A program made the translations under genes and the position numbers. Source: Candidatus Fibrimonadales bacterium (GTDB lineage Bacteria; Fibrobacterota; Fibrobacteria; Fibrobacterales; Fibrobacteraceae). From it: a stretch of DNA of 8,556 bases. Shown one piece after another: positions 5,886 to 8,556 of the stretch. The notes beneath the pieces are model-generated. The model did no database searches and had not been told where the DNA came from. It saw nothing but the letters and a program-made list of their open reading frames with translations. The DNA lies in assembly GCA_009788135.1 (NCBI GenBank), contig WQSA01000087.1, positions 472 through 9,027 of the forward strand, given 5' to 3'. How positions within the stretch are numbered: the stretch's first letter is position 1; every line of letters begins with the position of its first letter.

Positions 5886-7202
5886 ATGACAACAAAAAAT
5901 TTCCCCCAACGTTATTTTCTCCCAGAAGAAGAACAACCCAAATCATGGCTTAATATAAGGGCATTTATGAAAAATAAACCAGCCCCAATGCTACACCCCG
6001 GCACAAAACAACCCATTACCGCCGCAGACCTTGAACCTGTCTTCTGCAAAGCGTGCATAGGACAGGAACTTGACGAAACCACGGAATTTATCCCGATTCC
6101 AGACGGAATTTTGGAGTTTTACAGGGCATACCGCCCTGCTCCCCTTATAAGAGCCTATTTTCTGGAAAAAGCCTTGGGCACACCTGCGGAAATCTATTAC
6201 AAACACGAAGGCACCAATACCAGCGGCTCGCACAAGCTGAACTCGGCAGCAGCGCAAGCATTCTACGCCAAGCAAGACGGCTTGACAGGCTTGACAACCG
6301 AAACCGGAGCCGGCCAATGGGGAAGCGCAATGGCAATGGCATGCGCATTTTACGGCTTGGATTTAACAGTTTACATGGTAAAAGTATCTGCAGAGCAAAA
6401 GCCATACCGCAAAGCTCTCATAGAAACCTACGGCGCAGAGCTTATACCCTCGCCATCAAGCACCACGGAGTGCGGCAAAAAAATACTGGAAAAAGACCCC
6501 AACACAAGCGGCTCGCTCGGATGCGCCATAAGCGAAGCGATTGAAAAAGCAGTCCACACTCCAAAATGCCGCTATGTTTTGGGCAGCGTTTTGAACCATG
6601 TTCTTTTGCATCAGAGCATAATAGGCCTGGAATGCAAAATCGCTTTTGACAAATACGGCATCAAACCAGATATAATAATAGGCTGTGCTGGCGGCGGTTC
6701 CAACCTCGGAGGTTTAATCGCTCCATTTGCGGCAGAAAAATTGCAGGGCAAAAGCGATGCAAGACTAATTGCCGTTGAACCGTCAAGCTGCCCTTCGCTC
6801 ACAGAGGGAAAATTTGACTATGATTTCGGAGACACTGCGCAAACTACTCCGCTTATCAAAATGTACACGCTTGGCTGCGATTTTATTCCATCTTCGAGCC
6901 ACGTTGGCGGGCTTCGCTATCACGGCATGAACTCCACGATTTCACAGCTTTACCACGATAAAATCCTGGAAGCTCGCACCGCTAAGCAAACAGAGGTTTT
7001 TGAAGCTGCAGTGAAGTTCGCAAAGATAGAAGGCATTTTGCCCGCTCCGGAATCTTCACATGCGATTAAGATAGCCATAGACGAAGCTATGGAATGCAAG
7101 CGCTCAGGCGAAAAAAAGACAATTCTTTTTGGCCTGACAGGTACAGGCTATTTCGACATGAGCGCATATATGCAGTACAACGATAAGAGCATGAAGGATT
7201 AA
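5886..7202 (+). CDS. trpB: Tryptophan synthase beta chain, TrpB2 type (PLP enzyme)
   Basis: Pyridoxal-phosphate enzyme of 438 residues that condenses serine and indole to tryptophan. Seen: RPAPLIRAYFLEKALG at 83-98; the PLP lysine in SGSHKLNSA (Lys117); TETGAGQWG with the catalytic Glu139; GSLGCAISEA at 209-218; and the phosphate-binding glycine loop GCAGGGSNLGG at 266-276. The long N-terminus and the GSHK and GQWG forms, in place of the GAHK and GQHG of classical TrpB1, mark the TrpB2 group. TrpB2 enzymes often lack a TrpA partner in their operon and may salvage free indole. Here no trpA or other trp gene is adjacent. The ATG has no visible ribosome binding site; the N-terminus aligns with family members as I remember them, so the start is accepted. 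A TATAAA at 5863-5868 might serve as a -10 box. The stop overlaps the end of the rhomboid gene. Confidence 0.95.
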   Translation: MTTKNFPQRYFLPEEEQPKSWLNIRAFMKNKPAPMLHPGTKQPITAADLEPVFCKACIGQELDETTEFIPIPDGILEFYRAYRPAPLIRAYFLEKALGTPAEIYYKHEGTNTSGSHKLNSAAAQAFYAKQDGLTGLTTETGAGQWGSAMAMACAFYGLDLTVYMVKVSAEQKPYRKALIETYGAELIPSPSSTTECGKKILEKDPNTSGSLGCAISEAIEKAVHTPKCRYVLGSVLNHVLLHQSIIGLECKIAFDKYGIKPDIIIGCAGGGSNLGGLIAPFAAEKLQGKSDARLIAVEPSSCPSLTEGKFDYDFGDTAQTTPLIKMYTLGCDFIPSSSHVGGLRYHGMNSTISQLYHDKILEARTAKQTEVFEAAVKFAKIEGILPAPESSHAIKIAIDEAMECKRSGEKKTILFGLTGTGYFDMSAYMQYNDKSMKD

Positions 7203-8077
7203 AGAGCGATTTTCCACACAACCGCAAAAAACGCATAAATCGCCATTACCGCTGCAATATCAAACATTCCAAGCGGCTCTCCCCATTTTAGCCATTTTTT
7301 TGGCGGCGCAAAGCCTGCCAGCATTCCCATTATCAAGCCTAAAAAATGCCCCCAAATATCCACTTTGCCGCTTTCATCGCCCACTCCAAGAAATACCGCT
7401 AACAAAAATACCGCAAACCAAGGGACTAAGCGCCTGTATAAATTCTCCCTTTTCAAAACACGGACTTCAAGCGTGGCCAAAGCTCCCAGGCCTGCAAACA
7501 CCGTTGAAGAAAAGCCCAGAGCGCGATAATCCTTCATTATGAATGCTGTTTCTAAGTTGGCAAGCGCGGCTGCCAAAATAATAAAAGGAGCTATGCGGGA
7601 GAGCGGCATTTTGAATGCTATAAGCGAGAACACAAAGAAACCTGAGAGCATATTTGAAACTAGATGATAGTTGCTGTTATGGAGCGTTTGCGCTGTGAAA
7701 AGCCTCCACCACTCCCCATTCAAAATTCTGCCTGCATCTGAGAGTCCAAGGTCTTTCATGTGAGAATAATGAACCTGCAAAAAAGTGCAAACCAAAGGTA
7801 TGAGCAAAAACCAAAGAGGCTGAGCGCTTGGCCTTAGCATGGGCAATGCAACGAATTCTTTTTCCCACTCTGGGTTTTCCTGTTTGTAAAGCGCTATTTG
7901 AGCTTGAGCTGCGCAAATATCTTCTTCTCTAACTAAAATTTCCCAGGGACCGAGTTCGTTTTGCGAAACTACATACCTTATGCTCTGACTGCTCAAAACA
8001 AGGCAAAAATCCCTTATCACACGCAATACGCCTTGCTCAAGGCAAATCAAATTATATTCAGGATGAACTTCTGACAT
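7199..8077 (-). CDS. Rhomboid-family intramembrane serine protease
   Basis: 292-residue membrane protein. Residues 1 to about 80 form a soluble domain containing IRYVVSQNELGPWEILVREED, like the small N-terminal domain found before many bacterial rhomboid cores. The rhomboid core follows: a helix at about 88-104, GEWWRLFTAQTLH at 121-133, the H138-LVS-N142 pair matching the oxyanion His/Asn, catalytic Ser190 in GFSSTVFAGLGA, and the partner His244 in DIWGHFLGLIMG. Ser, oxyanion and His residues are all present, so activity is likely. The usual Gly after the serine (GxSG) is Ser191 here. One further hydrophobic segment ends the protein (about 271-289). The ATG at 8075-8077 is chosen; an upstream in-frame TTG at 8099-8101 lies inside the tRNA gene. 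No ribosome binding site is seen. The start is only 12 bases from the tRNA-Val 3' end. The protease target is unknown. Confidence 0.92.
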   Translation of the reverse strand: MSEVHPEYNLICLEQGVLRVIRDFCLVLSSQSIRYVVSQNELGPWEILVREEDICAAQAQIALYKQENPEWEKEFVALPMLRPSAQPLWFLLIPLVCTFLQVHYSHMKDLGLSDAGRILNGEWWRLFTAQTLHNSNYHLVSNMLSGFFVFSLIAFKMPLSRIAPFIILAAALANLETAFIMKDYRALGFSSTVFAGLGALATLEVRVLKRENLYRRLVPWFAVFLLAVFLGVGDESGKVDIWGHFLGLIMGMLAGFAPPKKWLKWGEPLGMFDIAAVMAIYAFFAVVWKIAL

Positions 8078-8089
8078 TTCAACGGTTAG

Positions 8090-8163
8090 TGGACGATACA
8101 AGATTTGAACTTGTGACCCCTACCATGTCAAGGTAATACTCTAACCAACTGAGCTAATCGTCC
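8090..8163 (-). tRNA. tRNA-Val (anticodon GAC)
   Basis: 74 bases folding as a full cloverleaf: acceptor GGACGAT with ATCGTCC, D stem GCTC/GAGT, anticodon stem TTACC/GGTAG with loop TTGACAT, T stem ACAAG/CTTGT with loop TTCAAAT, and discriminator A. The anticodon GAC reads GUC and GUU. CCA is not encoded. It is the last tRNA of the cluster, 9 bases after tRNA-Asp. Confidence 0.97.
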
Positions 8164-8172
8164 TTTGGGCTA

Positions 8173-8247
8173 CGGGATGGACGAGGCTTGAACTCGCAAC
8201 CTCCGACGTGACAGGCCGGTGCTCTAACCAAATTGAGCTACCACCCC
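8173..8247 (-). tRNA. tRNA-Asp (anticodon GTC)
   Basis: 75 bases with acceptor GGGGTGG paired to CCATCCC (one G-T wobble), D stem GCTC/GAGC, anticodon stem CCGGC/GTCGG with loop CTGTCAC, T stem GCGAG/CTCGT, and discriminator G73 as expected for Asp. CCA is not encoded. It is the middle gene of a three-tRNA cluster. Confidence 0.97.
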
Positions 8248-8259
8248 AAAGTGTTTTAG

Positions 8260-8334
8260 TGGGCGATAACGGATTCGAACCGCTGACATTCTGCTTGTAA
8301 GGCAGACGCTCTGAACCAGCTGAGCTAATCGCCC
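8260..8334 (-). tRNA. tRNA-Val (anticodon TAC)
   Basis: 75 bases with acceptor GGGCGAT paired to ATCGCCC, D stem GCTC/GAGC, anticodon stem TCTGC/GCAGA with loop CTTACAA, T stem AGCGG/CCGTT with loop TTCGAAT, and discriminator A. The anticodon UAC reads GUA and GUG, so it complements the GAC isoacceptor in the same cluster. CCA is not encoded. The 5' end is 5 bases after the stop codon of the preceding protein gene. Confidence 0.97.
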
Positions 8335-8339
8335 TAAAA

Positions 8340-8534
8340 TCAGTCGCTATTCTTTTTTTTGCCACCAAATAGAATGCCGAAAGGCACAACCACAAGGTAG
8401 GCAAAAACCAAAATAAGCGGAGCCACGGTTAGCGATAAGGGATTATCCGCAGGCCCTTGAGCCAAACAGAAAAAACCTATAACCAACAGCAAAACGCCTA
8501 CGGCAACTATAAGAATGTTCTTTTTATTATCCAT
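8340..8534 (-). CDS. Small two-helix membrane protein, DUF3098-like
   Basis: 64-residue protein with a basic start MDNKK, two predicted membrane helices at about 7-25 and 35-55 separated by a short QGPADNPLS loop, and a basic tail GGKKKNSD. The layout and the phrase LTVAPLILVFAYLVVVPFGIL resemble the small DUF3098 membrane proteins known from Bacteroidetes, whose role is unknown; this match is from memory and tentative. The ATG at 8532-8534 is chosen. An in-frame GTG at 8547-8549 would add five residues, and the only ribosome-site-like bases, GGGAA, lie inside that extension. The stop is 5 bases from the 5' end of tRNA-Val(UAC), with no room for a terminator, so it is probably transcribed together with the tRNAs. 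The right end of the window is 22 bases upstream, so the promoter is not visible. Confidence 0.8.
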   Translation of the reverse strand: MDNKKNILIVAVGVLLLVIGFFCLAQGPADNPLSLTVAPLILVFAYLVVVPFGILFGGKKKNSD

Positions 8535-8556
8535 AAACGTTTTTCCCACTAGGACA

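Noticed and set aside
8099..8101. TTG start for the rhomboid gene
   Set aside because: It is within the acceptor arm of tRNA-Val(GAC) and would be removed by tRNA processing; the ATG at 8077 is better.
8141..8404. Minus-strand open frame of 87 codons
   Set aside because: It translates straight through two tRNA genes (tRNA-Asp and tRNA-Val UAC). Peptides such as SSIWLEHRPVTSEVASSSLV are a well-known artefact of translated tRNA.

Overview
The window looks like a piece of a low- to moderate-GC Gram-negative bacterial chromosome, most likely Fibrobacterota (Fibrobacter or a relative). The reasons are a bacterial V/A-type ATPase operon of the Chlamydia/Bacteroidetes/spirochaete kind (order E, DUF2764, A, B), a type IV pilin of the short, cysteine-containing sort common in Fibrobacter, and tRNA genes with no encoded CCA. 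The phylum is an inference from gene content, not a measured placement.

Layout. (1) 1-3862, minus strand: the first four genes of a V-type ATPase operon, atpE, a DUF2764-family gene, atpA and atpB. They are 7 to 15 bases apart or overlapping, and atpB runs off the left edge. (2) 3863-4063: a 201-bp divergent control region. It holds five helically phased AAATTACAC-like repeats, a good sigma70-type promoter for the pilin, and a stem-loop at the predicted 5' end of the pilin mRNA. (3) 4064-4657: the type IV pilin gene and its intrinsic terminator. (4) 4703-5465: a two-gene toxin-antitoxin-like cassette, a 53-residue protein whose stop overlaps the start of a GNAT acetyltransferase; it is visibly more A/T-rich than its neighbours. 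(5) 5470-5859 minus: a small GtrA-family membrane protein, divergent from (6) 5886-7202 plus: the TrpB2 form of tryptophan synthase beta, with no trp genes beside it. (7) 7199-8534 minus: an unusually compact mixed cluster of a small two-helix membrane protein, tRNA-Val(UAC), tRNA-Asp(GUC), tRNA-Val(GAC) and a rhomboid protease. Its gaps are only 5 to 25 bases.

How the parts work together. The ATPase genes build the soluble A3B3 head, a peripheral stalk and probably a stalk-adaptor subunit of an ion-translocating rotary ATPase. The membrane genes (D, I, K in related operons) would lie to the left, outside the window. The pilin is a separate, strongly signalled monocistron. The GNAT pair appears self-contained. 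The tRNA cluster probably shares a transcript with the protein genes on both sides, so RNase processing at tRNA ends would create the rhomboid mRNA 5' end. No CRISPR array, insertion sequence, rRNA or pseudogene was seen. The most unusual structures are the phased repeats with the leader hairpin, the GNAT pair with a non-classical small partner, and the mRNA-tRNA-mRNA cluster.
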